Shown here: one piece after another, positions 46,090 through 57,203 of the stretch | Numbering within the stretch: the stretch's first letter is position 1 | Layout: each line of letters opens with the position of its first letter | Source of the DNA: Adiantum capillus-veneris | Taxonomy: Eukaryota; Streptophyta; Polypodiopsida; Polypodiales; Pteridaceae | Length of the DNA: 64,000 nucleotides | NCBI GenBank assembly: GCA_014529385.2 | Contig: CM043969.1 | Coordinates: 10,765,001-10,829,000 of the forward strand | Direction of reading: 5' to 3' | The notes under the pieces: generated by a model | What the model saw: the letters and a program-made list of their open reading frames with translations, nothing else | The model's database searches: none | Told to the model about the DNA's origin: nothing | Position numbers and translations under genes: made by a program

Positions 46090-47852
46090 CTACCTTGGTT
46101 CAAATAGCACGCAATTACTATGCATACTTAACAATATCCATCCATATTGAATTTGCTTATGAATATCCTTAGTGTCTCTTGGATCAAACACCATTGAGAT
46201 CACATGGCATTGACGGGCTCTGCAATATACTAGAGCTTCACTTGAAACATAGTGCAACACCCACATCTCGTAAGCTTTTCGCAACTTAAGCTCGTCACCA
46301 AAAAGCATTAAAGAATTTTGACTCCCTTTTATTGGCAACCAAGACATCACTGAGATAAGAGTCATTAGGAATAGCATCCAAATCCAGTCACATTTGGCAC
46401 ATTGTCCAAGGAAATGAAAAACTTTGTGCACTTTTTGTAGTATCAAGGATGATTTAGTATCATCACCCCCTCTAGCTTCATAGCCGTCACGAAAAACCTT
46501 GGGAGTCTCTGGACCTGTATCATCAAAGAAACTTTTACCTGTTGGGATTTCACCTTGATCAAGAAAAACAGTTTTATCATGTAGATCTTCATCCATAGCA
46601 TCCTCAAAAGAATCACCCTTGGAAGTCTCAACATTAATCACAATTGTAGGAGTTATCTCCTCATGGAGCCCATGTACAAGCGTAGATGTAAAATCCCTAT
46701 CAATAGTATGTTCACAATCAATATGATCTAGGAAATCTTCATACTTATCCATGTCATCCTCTGCTTCCTCATGTGCATCCATGTTACTTAGCAATCCATT
46801 GTAGCATTGTAAAGGCTCATCTGGCACCCCCTCTGAAGGGGTACACGCATCAGAAATCTCTTCTATACTGTCATGATCATCTCTTCTAGATCTAGCCAAG
46901 AAATCATCGATTATGGCATCTTCTTCCGTGATAATTGCATTTGCAAACATATTGTTAGTAGCAATCATAGGTTCATTAACATCCTCAGGCGCATCATGTG
47001 TTGTGTCCACAATCTTGGTCACTTCATCAGCTACTGTGTATATAATAGCTTTATTTATGCACTCATCTGCAACAAACATGTTGTCCTGCTCAGCTATAAT
47101 GTAGATAGTTTCAGTAATATCTTGTAGAGGCTCATCTGCTTGATGAATTCCTTCAAAATAACCCATGTCAAGGTTAGCAGCTTGTGAAGCACTTGTTGTA
47201 CAAGGTATGTCTTCACTGAAACCATTATTGGAGGTAGCGTCTATGCGAGCAATCTTTGAAAAAAATTCATCTAAGTCTGTTTCAGCATTAAATTTATTGG
47301 GGTTACCTTTTCTTCATTGCTTAAAATATGCTTCTCTAAAACCGAATTTACTACTTCCAATCCGCATTTTCTTTGGCTTTCCTTCTTGCAGAAATGTGTT
47401 CGCAGAATTCATCACAGTTGAGGAACTGCATTTGATCCCCTTCACCTTTAACCAAGACAACCTGGCTTCGCTCAGTAATCTCCTTTATTTCTAAATCTAG
47501 AATCCTTGAGCTTTCGCAAATAAATTCCTTTGCAAAATAGTCCCACTGTGTGGAAAGCTGCAATCATCCGATTTTCTAGAACATTTTGGCTCTTCATCTT
47601 GTCTTCATAACATGCAATAAAACCTTTTGGATCATATCCTTGAAAATTATGATATTGCTCACATACAGCATCAATTGCCATCTCTACCGCATCATCAATC
47701 TGCTTTTTTATTAGCATGGCTATTTCTTCCTGCAGACATATTCCTTGAACTAATTCCATCATTTTTGGCAAATCTACAATTGCTAGACTTTTATCAATTC
47801 CATTAAAATTGAAACCGTTAATAAACTACTTCAATTGTTCTGTCATCTCCAT
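46090..47852 (-). pseudogene. Gag-like protein with acidic C-terminal domain, lightly broken
   Basis: Starts at ATG 47850-47852 just after the primer site. A TAG follows at codon 9. The Gag-like part contains YHNFQGYDPKGFIACYEDKM, matching FEGRDISKFCNLYE at the same place in the gypsy Gag at 57204. Frameshifts near 47560 and 47390 and a TGA near 47325 break the middle. The last 358 codons (47166-46090) are open: an Asp/Glu-rich region, then a hydrophobic stretch WIWMLFLMTLISVMSWL, then a mixed tail. I know no family for this C-terminal part. The partial copy at 51089-52111 keeps the same features. Confidence 0.65.
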
Positions 47853-47878
47853 ATTTACCTCCCACCCCGGCTCGTTTT

Positions 47879-47893
47879 GCGTCGACTTCACCA
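47879..47893 (-). other. Primer binding site of the Gag-only element
   Basis: Minus strand TGGTGAAGTCGACGC, four bases inside the LTR. The autonomous gypsy has TGGTGAACCTGACGC at 57130. The tRNA was not identified. Confidence 0.6.
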
Positions 47894-49112
47894 AAGATGC
47901 TGGGGGATATATGTTCGAAACATGAGTCGGGTAGGTGAGGGGCCTTTGGATGTGAGAGATAAGAGAGAGAACGAGAACAACAGGTGCAAACGGCTATGGC
48001 AATCATCATAAACCTCAATTAATCCATTCAAGCTTTAAGGACAACTTAATCCTTAGATAAGGCAAGTTGTTAACAACACCGTCACTTGGATCATCTAATA
48101 ACTAGGAGTTTAAGCTCCCATTTTATAGGATTAATCATACCTTTAACGACATCGGGCTTAACATGATGATTAATCAATCTCTAGTTGATGACGGTAATGG
48201 AAATTCTCTTCATTCACTTTAACTGCTTCAACTGCCTCTTGGATTTTGCAAATCTACTCTTTCTATGTTGATCTTTCCCTGCTTCGATAGCACTCAAGAG
48301 CTCTCTTTTTTCTACTACCTCAATTACCATCAGTAAGTTTCAGACTTCTTCTTACACTTTTGCTTAGACTCCGGCTCTAGCTTTCGCTACTACGACTTCT
48401 ACCCCAACTCCTCCTTGGGTTGCAGCTGTAGTTCCACCCTCTATCTCTTCTTTCTGCCTTGCCGTTCCTCCCCTCCTTGCTCAAGCACAAGAGAGAGAGA
48501 TATTTTCACTTCTTTTTCCCCTTTCTCGTCCGCTAATGAGAGAGAGAGAGAGAGAGAGAGTTACTTCTCTCCTTGCTTGTCTATTGTACCAACAAAGAGA
48601 GATAAAGAGAGAGATTCCTCTTCCTGCTTGACGTTGAGAGCGAGAGAGAGTGAGAAAATTGATTCCTTCTCCCTCACGAGTGCAAGGTAGCTTCCCAGGC
48701 CTTCTTCCCTTCTAATTACCTATGCTTTTCCTCCTTGCTTTGGTTTGAGAGAGAGATAGCAATCCCTTCCTTGCCTTGGCTTCTCCGAGAGAGAGAGACC
48801 TTTCTTTGCTAGCCGAGGACAAGAGAGAGAGCCTTGCTTCTCAAGCACTCTTCTCCCCTTTGCTTCCAATACCTACTTCCTCCTCTTGCATTGGTTTGAG
48901 AACAAGAGAGTGACCCGTCTTGCTTTGTTCCGAGAGCGAGAGAGAAAGAGCCTTCTGTTCCCTTCCTCTCAAGCCACATACCCTCCTCCTCATTTTATGC
49001 TCCTCCTTGATGTCAAGAGCGAGAGGGATGGCAAGCCCCTCCTTGAGGTCAAGAGCACAAGAGGAAGATCCCATTCCCTCCTCTCTTCATGTTCAATACC
49101 TCACGAAATAAT

Positions 49113-49134
49113 CCCCCCCCCCCCCCCCCCCCCC
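49113..49134. repeat. Poly-C tract
   Basis: 22 C bases inside the LTR, absent at the matching position of the sister LTR (near 44160). Its length may be uncertain. Confidence 0.85.
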
Positions 49135-49499
49135 TTCACTCGTTGAAGGCCCTCTATATTTAGGCCCCTCGTTTTGTTGTCACGTTGTCGTGAGTGCCTC
49201 CTTGATGATGTGGCAATTGGCATGTTGACCAACTCAAATTCCACCTCTACTGGTGCTGCAACTGAGTACCATGGCGATCAAAGCACTTTTCGTTTCATAC
49301 ACGTGCTCCTTTGAGATCTATGTCGCCCACTATATGCGCATCTTCTCTCCCATGCGTTCCCTGCGCTGGCTGCTCACACCATGCTTCCTTTGTTTTTCCC
49401 CCATTCACACTTAAAATCAAAACCCTCTGTTGATTTGATGGCCACCCCATGGGTGGCCTCTCTCCCCTCATTTGGAATGCATATCAAGCAAGGCATTGT

Positions 49500-49808
49500 T
49501 GAGCATGGCATCTTTTCTTTACAATAGCCCTCGACAAACATTATCATCGTGAATTTCCATGCCCGTATCAGCATCTTGAATAATGCCACATGCCTTTAAG
49601 ATGCAGGTATAGGTGATTGCATTCGCTGGAATTTCCCTTCGCATTCAGTGAAAGTAACTGAAAGACTCTTGCCCGTAGCCATTAATGGGCATATCTTGAA
49701 ACCAATGCTCTTCAAAAAGCACCCTCTTAACTGAAAGCTCATCAAAAACACCATGTGCTTTCGTAATAACACCACGTTTAGCACACATATTTCACTTAAC
49801 ACTATCAA
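49500..49808 (-). pseudogene. PPR fragment inside the middle LTR
   Basis: Homologous to 44500-44871 with further decay. The phrases for GYGKE, FHRMRRE and KITYTCILKA can be followed across frame breaks. Confidence 0.72.
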
Positions 49809-51088
49809 TCAATAGATATTTTCATACAACCCCTACCGAAGCTGCAAACACCTCAGATGGAACACTAGCCGAGGCGAACGAACTACTACGGAATTGGCCC
49901 CCGATGAAATTTAATCCGGCAATATCTTGGCAATCAGAACTCCAATTTCTGATCTGGAAAGACAGACATGCTCCACAAAGTGAGCACTTCAGCCCGATGC
50001 ATTCACTTTGTCTAAAACCTCTCAGCTGATGCAGTTGCCTAATTTGGTATGGATCTGCCATCAACTCAACTTCAAACTATCATAACTTTTTTACCATAGC
50101 TCCAATCGACGGGCCGTAAAGACAGGCCGGTAGGGCACTTCAAGTAGTACAACTCTAGATCATATTCTCCCATCTATGATCACTTCAAGCATACTCTTTT
50201 TTTAGCATCTTAAGGCATCTATTGGCACTTTAAAGCCTTATCTAGCATACATTAACCGTAAAACTAGCTTCTTAGCAAGACCTAAACATTGATCATTTAT
50301 AAGGTAAGATTCAATTAATCTCAATGTGCATCTTTTTGGTATATTTATTAGCATGGGAGCGGAGTTGCACGACATCCACCCCCTTTGAACCTGCACAGCC
50401 TCCGGTCTGTGCTGCTAACTGTACTGCAATCTGCATCTGCTATAGGTACCTTAAGCTCTTTGCCATCATCAAACTCATGTAATTGGTAGACATATGAAAA
50501 ATAATATAAGGCTTATATCCTATCATCAATGTTCTAGCTTTATCATTAAGTACTTGCCCATAAAAAATCTTTGAATTGTATCTATTGTCTCCAAAGCATT
50601 CAAATATGGGAAACCTATTTAGTGAACTCTGCCAGACTCAAGTGCTCCAGTTAATGATGCACATGGATTGAACATCAAGCTCGCTTTAGGGAACCCTGTC
50701 AAGCTCAAGTATGCCTTACCTTTTCTACACACGGAATGGCTGTCAAGTCCTTTACATCAAGTTCCTGTAGTAGCAGAAACAACTCAAAAGATGTGAAGAT
50801 ACTTTATCAATTGTCCAAAGATGTCAACTGGAAGCTAGCCATGTAAGCTTATTGATCGCATAACCAAAAAATCTTCTGACTTAGCATAATCTAGAAACCA
50901 AAACCTTGTATCATGCAATGTGTTAGAAGGAAATAACTCAGATCCTTTGAATCTGTAGCATGTACCTTAGAAGCCCCCAGGATCAAATGGGATAATGAGT
51001 AATTTCCCACACAATGGAGCAACATAATATCCACATGAGTATACATTTCTCGTATCAATCAACATCAAGAATTTTTGGTGCAAATATG

Positions 51089-52111
51089 CTACCTGTATCC
51101 ATCCATATCCTTAGAATTTCTTGGATCAAACACCATTGAGATCACATAGCATTGATGGGCTCCGCAATATACTAGAGCTTCACCTAAAGCATAGTGCAAC
51201 ACCCACATCCCGTAAGCTTTTGGAAACTTAAGCTCATCACCAAAAATCATTAAAGAATTGTGACTCCGTTTTGCTGGCAACCAAGACATCACTGAGATAA
51301 GCATCATTAGGAATAACATCCAAATCCAGACACATTTGGCACATTGTCCAAAGAAATGAGAAACCATGTGCACTCGTCGTAGTATCAAGGATGATTTAGT
51401 ATCATCACCCCCTCTAGCTTCATAGCCATCATAAAAAACCTTGGGAGTCTCTGGAACTGTATCATCAAAGAATTTTTTACCTGTTGGGATTTCAGCTTGA
51501 TCATGGAAAACAACTTTATCATGTAGATCTTCATCCATAGCATCCTAGAAAAAATCACCCTTGTAAGTCTCAACATTCATCACCACTGTAGGAGTTATCT
51601 CCTCATGCAGCCCATGTACAAGCATAGATGTAAAATCCCTGTCAATAGTCTGTTCACAATCAGCATGATCTAGGAAATCTTCATACGCATCCATGTCATC
51701 CTCTGCTTCCTCATCTGCATCCATGTTACTTATCAATCCATCATAGCACTGTAAAGACTCATCTGGCACCCCCGCTGAAGGGGTACATGTGTTAGAAAGC
51801 TCTTCTATATTGTCATGATGATCTCCTTTAGATCTAGCCAAGAAATCATCGATTATGGCATCTTCTTCCATGATAATTGGATTTGCAAACATATTGTTAG
51901 TAGCAATCATAGGTTCATTAACATCCTCAAGATCATCATGTGTTGGGTCCATAATCTTGGTCACTTTATCAACTATTGTGTATATAATAGATTTATTTAC
52001 GCACTCATCTATAACAAACATGCTGTCCTGCTCGACTATAGTGCATATAATTTTAGTAATATCCTATAGAGGCTCATCTCTTGATGAACTCCTTCAAAAA
52101 ATCCCTTGCTG
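51089..52111 (-). pseudogene. Second, 5'-truncated copy of the acidic C-terminal domain
   Basis: Matches 46090-47166 closely. A TAG at 51545-51547 replaces Glu, and the frame otherwise stays open on both sides. The hydrophobic segment WIWMLFLMMLISVMSWL is kept. Homology stops at about 52105-52112, where the element is cut off. Confidence 0.7.
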
Positions 52112-52112
52112 A

Positions 52113-54228
52113 ATTTGTCATTGTTTGTCATTGTAGGCCATTCTTCATTTTTCCATTGCTTGCTGAAGCTTTGTTATTGCCTTGAATGGAGGATATGCTC
52201 TTGATAAGTACAATGGGATATGTAGTTGGAGCTCCAAGTCGGTGCCGATTGATTTGGGTAGTCGATTCCTTACTAAAGGGAAAAAACCCGGTGGGAAAAA
52301 AGTGCCTTTGGTATACGCTCTTATTGGAGTTGAGCATTTAGACTTGAAGTACCTGTGATGCAAGGTGAGTGCTTGGGAGAAACAAAGGAAGAGTGCCTAT
52401 GCAAGTGCCAATTATGGGGCACTCTATATTCATACGAGAAATTTGTCAAACAAAATCATGTAGTGTAAGAGATGGAGTTGATGGGTGCTTCAAGGAACAA
52501 TGTAGCACAAGTGACATCAAATGACGTCTCAATAGCTTCCACGTTTCTGAGAAGGGTTTTCGATGTAGAAACTTCTTCACTCATACCTCACTTTGTTGAG
52601 TGCGTGAGTGTCATTTGGACTTCCTCCTTCACTTCACCACTCTACTACAACAACTTTGACGCTTATGTTCACCTATACCAGCATGAGCGACACAACATAA
52701 TTATGCTCAACTCTTCTAGCTTGAGCAGCACCTAGAATAACTAAGACGCTTAGACCACATGAAGGTTTGGGACTAATGCCTCGCTCATTTAGTTGCTTAG
52801 CTACTCGACTCTGACTTTTATGCCATGTATGTTTAATGGCGACTTGGACTTACCTGTCAGGGATTTTGTTAATGTAATCACGATCATGTGATTATGTCAA
52901 TAACTCTAGTATTTACACAAGTGAACACGTTAATTGTTAACGTGAATTTGATTATGACCTACAAAAAAGCATAGAGCCGGTTAGCCCTCTGAGGTTTTTA
53001 TTTTTCACGGCGGGGTCTGCCGGGCTTTTTCATTTTCCCGATGGGCCCGCCGAGTATCTGCAGAAGCCCGGTAGGCCCACCGGGAAAATAAAAAAGCCCG
53101 GTGGGAGTAATTATATATAGTAAACAGTGTGCTAACCGTGGTCTTTTAGCTAGGCAAATTGTTGGGGAGTGTATCCAAGTGCCGGGTATAGTCATCTCTT
53201 TGTGAATTGACCTAAGGTTACAGAGTCACAAGTCCTTTTTTTGGGTTGAATGTGATTCTTAATTCGATAACCACTTCTAAATTTTTTTAATTCGTTTACC
53301 GACATGAAGGTATGAAACCAAAACAACTGAAAACTTGGAGAGTCATGCTCATTGCCATTGGTCCAAATGAGGGTTGTAATTGGTTTTAGAAGATGAGCAT
53401 ATGTAAATGACGAGTCGATAGTCAAGGGTTGGATGTCCTGTACTAGTGTATTGGGCATCTAAAGATCCTTGAAGTCTTGCATTTTTCACCATCATAGATT
53501 TGAGTTGATTTATGCTTGTCACTCCACAATATAAGAGCTATAATCCTTATTTGGGTTAAAATAGCTTTTATATATTGAATTGGTTGCATGGGCGGGCTAC
53601 AATCCTTCACTGGGTACAAGTAGTCCTCAATTGAGTGATTATACTGAAGATTTTTTTGCGTTAGTTCATGCATTAGTTTATAAAGAGAGTGCATTATGTA
53701 TTGTGATAGATTATTAATTCATAAAATGGCCAATCATATATTTTATTGCTTTCGTTTGTTTTTTGTAGCAATTGAAATTAGATGTGTCTTATTGTTTGCA
53801 AATCAAAGTGGACATATAAATAATCATTATTACAACAATTGCATTGGGAGATTCATAGCATTGTTGTAGTTACTATGCCGTGCATAGATTGTATTGCAAT
53901 GTGTATGTTTGCTCACAATATAGGTTGCATTGAAAATCTCATATTGTGCATCATGGTTACTTTCATATTGAATGGTTTTTATAATTTAAAATATACTGAA
54001 AATAAGAAAAATGTTTTTTTTTTGCAAAACTCACAAGTGTGAGTGGATAGTATTAAGAACATCATCATAAATATACACCAACCTTGAGCTCAGACCGAGC
54101 CTTGAGGGTCACAGGATTACAAATTTTCTGCTTGACAGAGAAACCGCAACTACTCCAAGGCTTTACTTATTACAAGATGTCATCATGACATGTATTGTTC
54201 TAGACCAGACCTCTGAAGCTTGTTTGCC
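52113..54228. other. Unassigned stretch with one hairpin
   Basis: No recognisable gene. The ORF at 52472-52735 (plus) has no family motif. A foldback lies at 53016-53107 (see separate entry). The remainder is AT-rich. Confidence 0.5.
53016..53107. repeat. Inverted repeat (hairpin) of about 45-bp arms
   Basis: The left arm TGCCGGGCTTTTTCATTTTC with CCGATGGGCCCGCCG mirrors the right arm GGTAGGCCCACCGGGAAAAT with AAAAAAGCCCGGTGGG around a central CTGCAG (53058-53063), with a few mismatches. It could be a small foldback or MITE-like element; no flanking duplication was confirmed. Confidence 0.75.
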
Positions 54229-54812
54229 TCAGGTCATGTGGATTGTCACTCTGCTCTCTTGTATGATTTCACAAAAGCTTGCCACCCACAGCCAGATCCC
54301 CCTCAAACACGCGGTGGTTCCTTGCTGCCAAATATGGTGAAAGAAGTAGTACCTGGTTATTTGAGTGCAAAGGAGAAGAGCAGGACTTCCCAACCTGTTA
54401 CTACCAAAGAACATATCATTCTTGAAGAACTTAATTTTCCATGTCCTTTGAATCCACGTTCATATTTTCCCAGCCATGCCACTGATTGCCTGGCATCCCA
54501 TGAAAAGGTGGGCTAGGTCTTCACTAGCTACTCTACACCCCGAGCAAAGATCGGACCCGATTCCTCTTTCTTGTATCTTTACGCCCATCGGCATAGCACC
54601 CCACATCACTTTCCACAGAAATATCTTCATATACTGAGGCCACCTTGGCTTCCAGATGTTCTCCATGACTCCCTTCCACCATTTTTTCGTCCAATGCCTC
54701 TTCCATAATTTGCTGAGGGGGCTACACCAATTAGCCTCGTGCATTAATGCATGGTAAATGCTTTTAGAATGTGGTTTTCAAAAGAGGCTACTCCTGGGCC
54801 ATCTCCAAGCGT
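54229..54812 (-). pseudogene. LINE reverse transcriptase C-terminal zinc-binding region, truncated
   Basis: Minus-strand protein at 54460-54744 contains WWKGVMENIWKPRWPQYMKI, then FLWKVMWGAMPMGVKIQERG, then DLCSGCRVASEDLAHLFMGC. This is the zf-RVT domain (CX2C...H...C) found at the end of plant non-LTR retrotransposon ORF2. A short tail continues to about 54229. The upstream RT body is missing because the gypsy LTR starts at 54813 in the middle of it. Confidence 0.82.
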
Positions 54813-55361
54813 TGTCGTGCAGATCCGCTCCCATGCTAAGAAAGATGCCAAGAAAATGCACATCAAGTTTGTTTGAAGCTTACAGGATTAATGAACAGTG
54901 ATTAGGGCCTGGTAACAGGCCAAGTTCAATGTTGAATGTATGACAAATGCGGTTGAAAGAGCCAAAACATATGCCTTAATGATGACAAAAATGATTATGC
55001 TTGATGTGAGCACATATGGAAGATTATGATGTAAAAATGTAGTGCTTGAAGTGCTCTACCGGCCTATCTTTACGGCTCGTCGATTGGAGCTACGATGAAG
55101 AAGTTATGGCAGTTTAAAGTTGGAGTTAATGCAGATTTGCACCGGATTGGGCAACTGCAGCTGAGGTGATAGAATTGAAGTTAATGCATGGGCTTGAAGT
55201 GCTCACTTTGTGGAGCGCATCGGTCTTTTCAGATTAGCGATCGGAGTTCCGGTTGCCAAGTTATTGGCCGTTAAATATTCACCGGGGGTCGGTTCTGTAC
55301 CAATCTGGTCGGGCTCGGCCAGAGTGCTAACTGGAAATTTTTGAGCTTTATCCAGGTTTTG

Positions 55362-55730
55362 GAATGCAATGATTGCGTAGAAAAGTCAACGTGGCTACGG
55401 CATCCTGGAGAAAAATGAGGTGCTAGGCATTGCCTTGGCCGACATGTATGCCAATTGTGGTGCCCTTACAATGGCTATGGCCGCCCAATAGAGAAAAATA
55501 ATCTTCTTGGCATTGCTTTAGTCAGTATGTATGCCAATCTTAGAGACCTAGATTGTGCATGCCTGGTCTTCAAGAAACTTATGCACCGACGAGATGTTGT
55601 CAGTCGGATACAAGCTTACATGGAGTATGGATAATCCTTTGAGGCAGTCGGTATGTATGCAAAAAAGGGTGTACCGAAAATGTTATGCTTGGCAATACCT
55701 TGGCCGAGATGTATGCGATGCGCGGTGTCC
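55362..55730 (+). pseudogene. PPR gene fragment inside the 5' LTR
   Basis: Frames contain ILEKNEVLGIALADMYANCG and, one frame over, NNLLGIALVSMYANLRDL then VFKKLMHRRDVVSRIQAYME. These are PLS-type pentatricopeptide repeats (the MYAKCG and RRDVVSW signatures). Stops and frame changes rule out function. The same piece is in the 3' LTR at 63640-64000, where the residue after VVS is the expected Trp. Confidence 0.83.
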
Positions 55731-55756
55731 GAGTGTGATGCCCAAATCCATAACCT

Positions 55757-55763
55757 TATATAA
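55757..55763 (+). promoter_or_regulatory. TATA box of the gypsy LTR
   Basis: TATATAA in the context CCTTATATAAGGC, about 945 bp into the LTR. It is the best candidate for the U3/R promoter, which would make U3 about 1 kb and R-U5 about 1.3 kb. Confidence 0.55.
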
Positions 55764-56516
55764 GGCTAGTCCGCCCGCTTATGGCGAGGCCGCCCACATA
55801 AGGCTAGGCCGCTCGCTTATGTCGAGGCCGCCCACATAAAAAGGCCTGCCCATAAAGTCCATTGGCCACCAAAAAATATTCAAAGGGATACCCAATAAAG
55901 GAGAGGAGTGTGAAGCCAAGAGAAAAAGATGGCTTGCAGGCAGGGGTGCAGGCAGCGAGAAGAACGAAGGAAGACTCGCGCCGGGCGATACGATGCTCCG
56001 ATGGCAGCACGCAAGAAACGAGATTTGCTCAGCTCGCAGAGGCGCTCCGTTTTGGTGCCACTCGCGGGGCGTTAGGTGCTGGTTGATTTTCTCGCTGCCA
56101 CGTCAGCAGGAGGGCAGTTTTATGCCTCCCTAGCAACGACGGCGCCGTCGTTGCTAAGGGAGGATGCATGCTATTACTAGAGGGGATTATTTTTGCATGA
56201 GAAGTGTGTGGAGAAGCAAACGAACAAGGGAAGAAGAAGGCGAGATCTCTGGAGCTCTTGATCTCCAACCTCCAAGACAAGCAAGGGTTTTGGCTCGTCC
56301 TCAGCACATAAGCAAAGGGAGTTCTCCCTCTCTCTCTCACTCTCGTTCTCGAGGGAAGCAAACGGCGAAGAAGGGGGAAGAGCTCAAGGGCTTTGCAACC
56401 AAGGTAAGGCAGGGAGAAGGCAAGCAAGCAAAGCTCTCGCTCTAGATCTCTAGTCCAAGTAAAGAGGACGAGAAGGGCACGAAGCACCATCAAAAAGCTT
56501 GAAGAAGAGGCAAAGT

Positions 56517-56517
56517 T

Positions 56518-56576
<59 letters not shown>
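56517..56576. repeat. (TC)n microsatellite in LTR
   Basis: About 28 TC dinucleotides, at a position equivalent to the GA tracts in the LTRs at 43489 and 48538. Confidence 0.94.
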
Positions 56577-57129
56577 TCTCGAGCTAAAGAGAAGCAAAAG
56601 CAACAAAGAAAAGGGGAGATTTGTTCGAAGAGAGGAGAGCAAGGGAAAGCCATCGAGCTTGTTGAAGAAGGTAAAAAGGGCAAAAGAAAGCACGGTTCTC
56701 TTTCGGCTTAGCAAGGAGAAGGAAACTAAAGCCCGATTCTCTTTGGCATAGACAGTGATTGCAGACCAATCAATAAGATGGAATCGATACAAGAGGACTT
56801 TCCTCGTCAGCAGGCAAATTAGTTTAATTACCTCCTTTTTGATGAATTGCGGAGCCGTTAACGGCCCGGAGTATTCTGTAAGGGGAGTTTAAGCTCCTAA
56901 ATCGTCATTAGTTTAAATTAACGGTGTCGTTAACGACAGTTCTTCATGATTGCGCATCAATTTCGTCGGTGGTATCGGTTTTTGAGCAAGTTTTGTGCGT
57001 TGATAGCATTACCGAGTGATTAAAAGCTGCTGTATTGTGCGGTGCGGTAAATTTTTGCTCTCAATTTTTCCACAGCCAGCAGCTCGGTGCTGACCTGGCT
57101 CAAGTTTTGAACACATATCTACTGACACC

Positions 57130-57144
57130 TGGTGAACCTGACGC
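57130..57144 (+). other. Primer binding site of the gypsy element
   Basis: TGGTGAACCTGACGC two bases after the LTR end. TGG complements the CCA end of a tRNA; I could not assign which tRNA. Confidence 0.6.
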
Positions 57145-57203
57145 AAAACCGAGTCGGGGTGGAAAAATTGTTGAAGCGTATATCTATACCACAAGAAGCA
57201 GCC

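Larger units (their letters stand above)
47898..50374 (-). repeat. Middle LTR of the Gag-only element (2.5 kb)
   Basis: On the minus strand it begins TGTCGTGC (after tract AAAGGGGGTGGA, 50375-50386) and ends CCCCCAGCA. It is colinear with 42895-45426. It serves as 5' LTR to the internal region at 45427-47897 and 3' LTR to the truncated one at 50375-52112. Confidence 0.78.
42895..52112 (-). mobile_element. Non-autonomous gypsy-related element in tandem form (internal-LTR-internal-LTR)
   Basis: Read on the minus strand: truncated internal region (52112-50375), LTR (50374-47898), full internal region (47897-45427), LTR (45426-42895). Internal regions encode a Gag-like N-terminus and an unknown acidic C-terminus but no protease, RT or integrase. 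LTR start, polypurine tract, primer site and several LTR blocks match the autonomous gypsy element at 54813, so it was probably mobilised by that family. The repeated order is the known outcome of recombination between LTRs of two copies. It is comparable to the TR-GAG class of plants. Confidence 0.78.
54813..57127 (+). repeat. 5' LTR of the gypsy element (2.3 kb)
   Basis: Starts TGTCGTGCAGATCCGC and ends CATATCTACTGACA. It holds a PPR fragment (55362-55730), a TATA box (55757-55763), a (TC)n tract (56517-56576) and the conserved block GGAGTTTAAGCTCC (56884-56897). Its start and the blocks at 55035-55260 match 63086-64000 and, more distantly, the LTRs at 42895 and 47898. Confidence 0.86.

Noticed and set aside
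42895-52112. Reading the two similar 4.2-kb halves as giant LTRs
   Set aside because: The true LTR start and polypurine tract are at 45426 and 50374, shown by match to the gypsy 3' end at 63051-63100. The extra similarity is internal sequence, so the structure is tandem.
52472-52735. 87-codon ORF with a strong-looking start
   Set aside because: No homology recognised and no surrounding gene structure.
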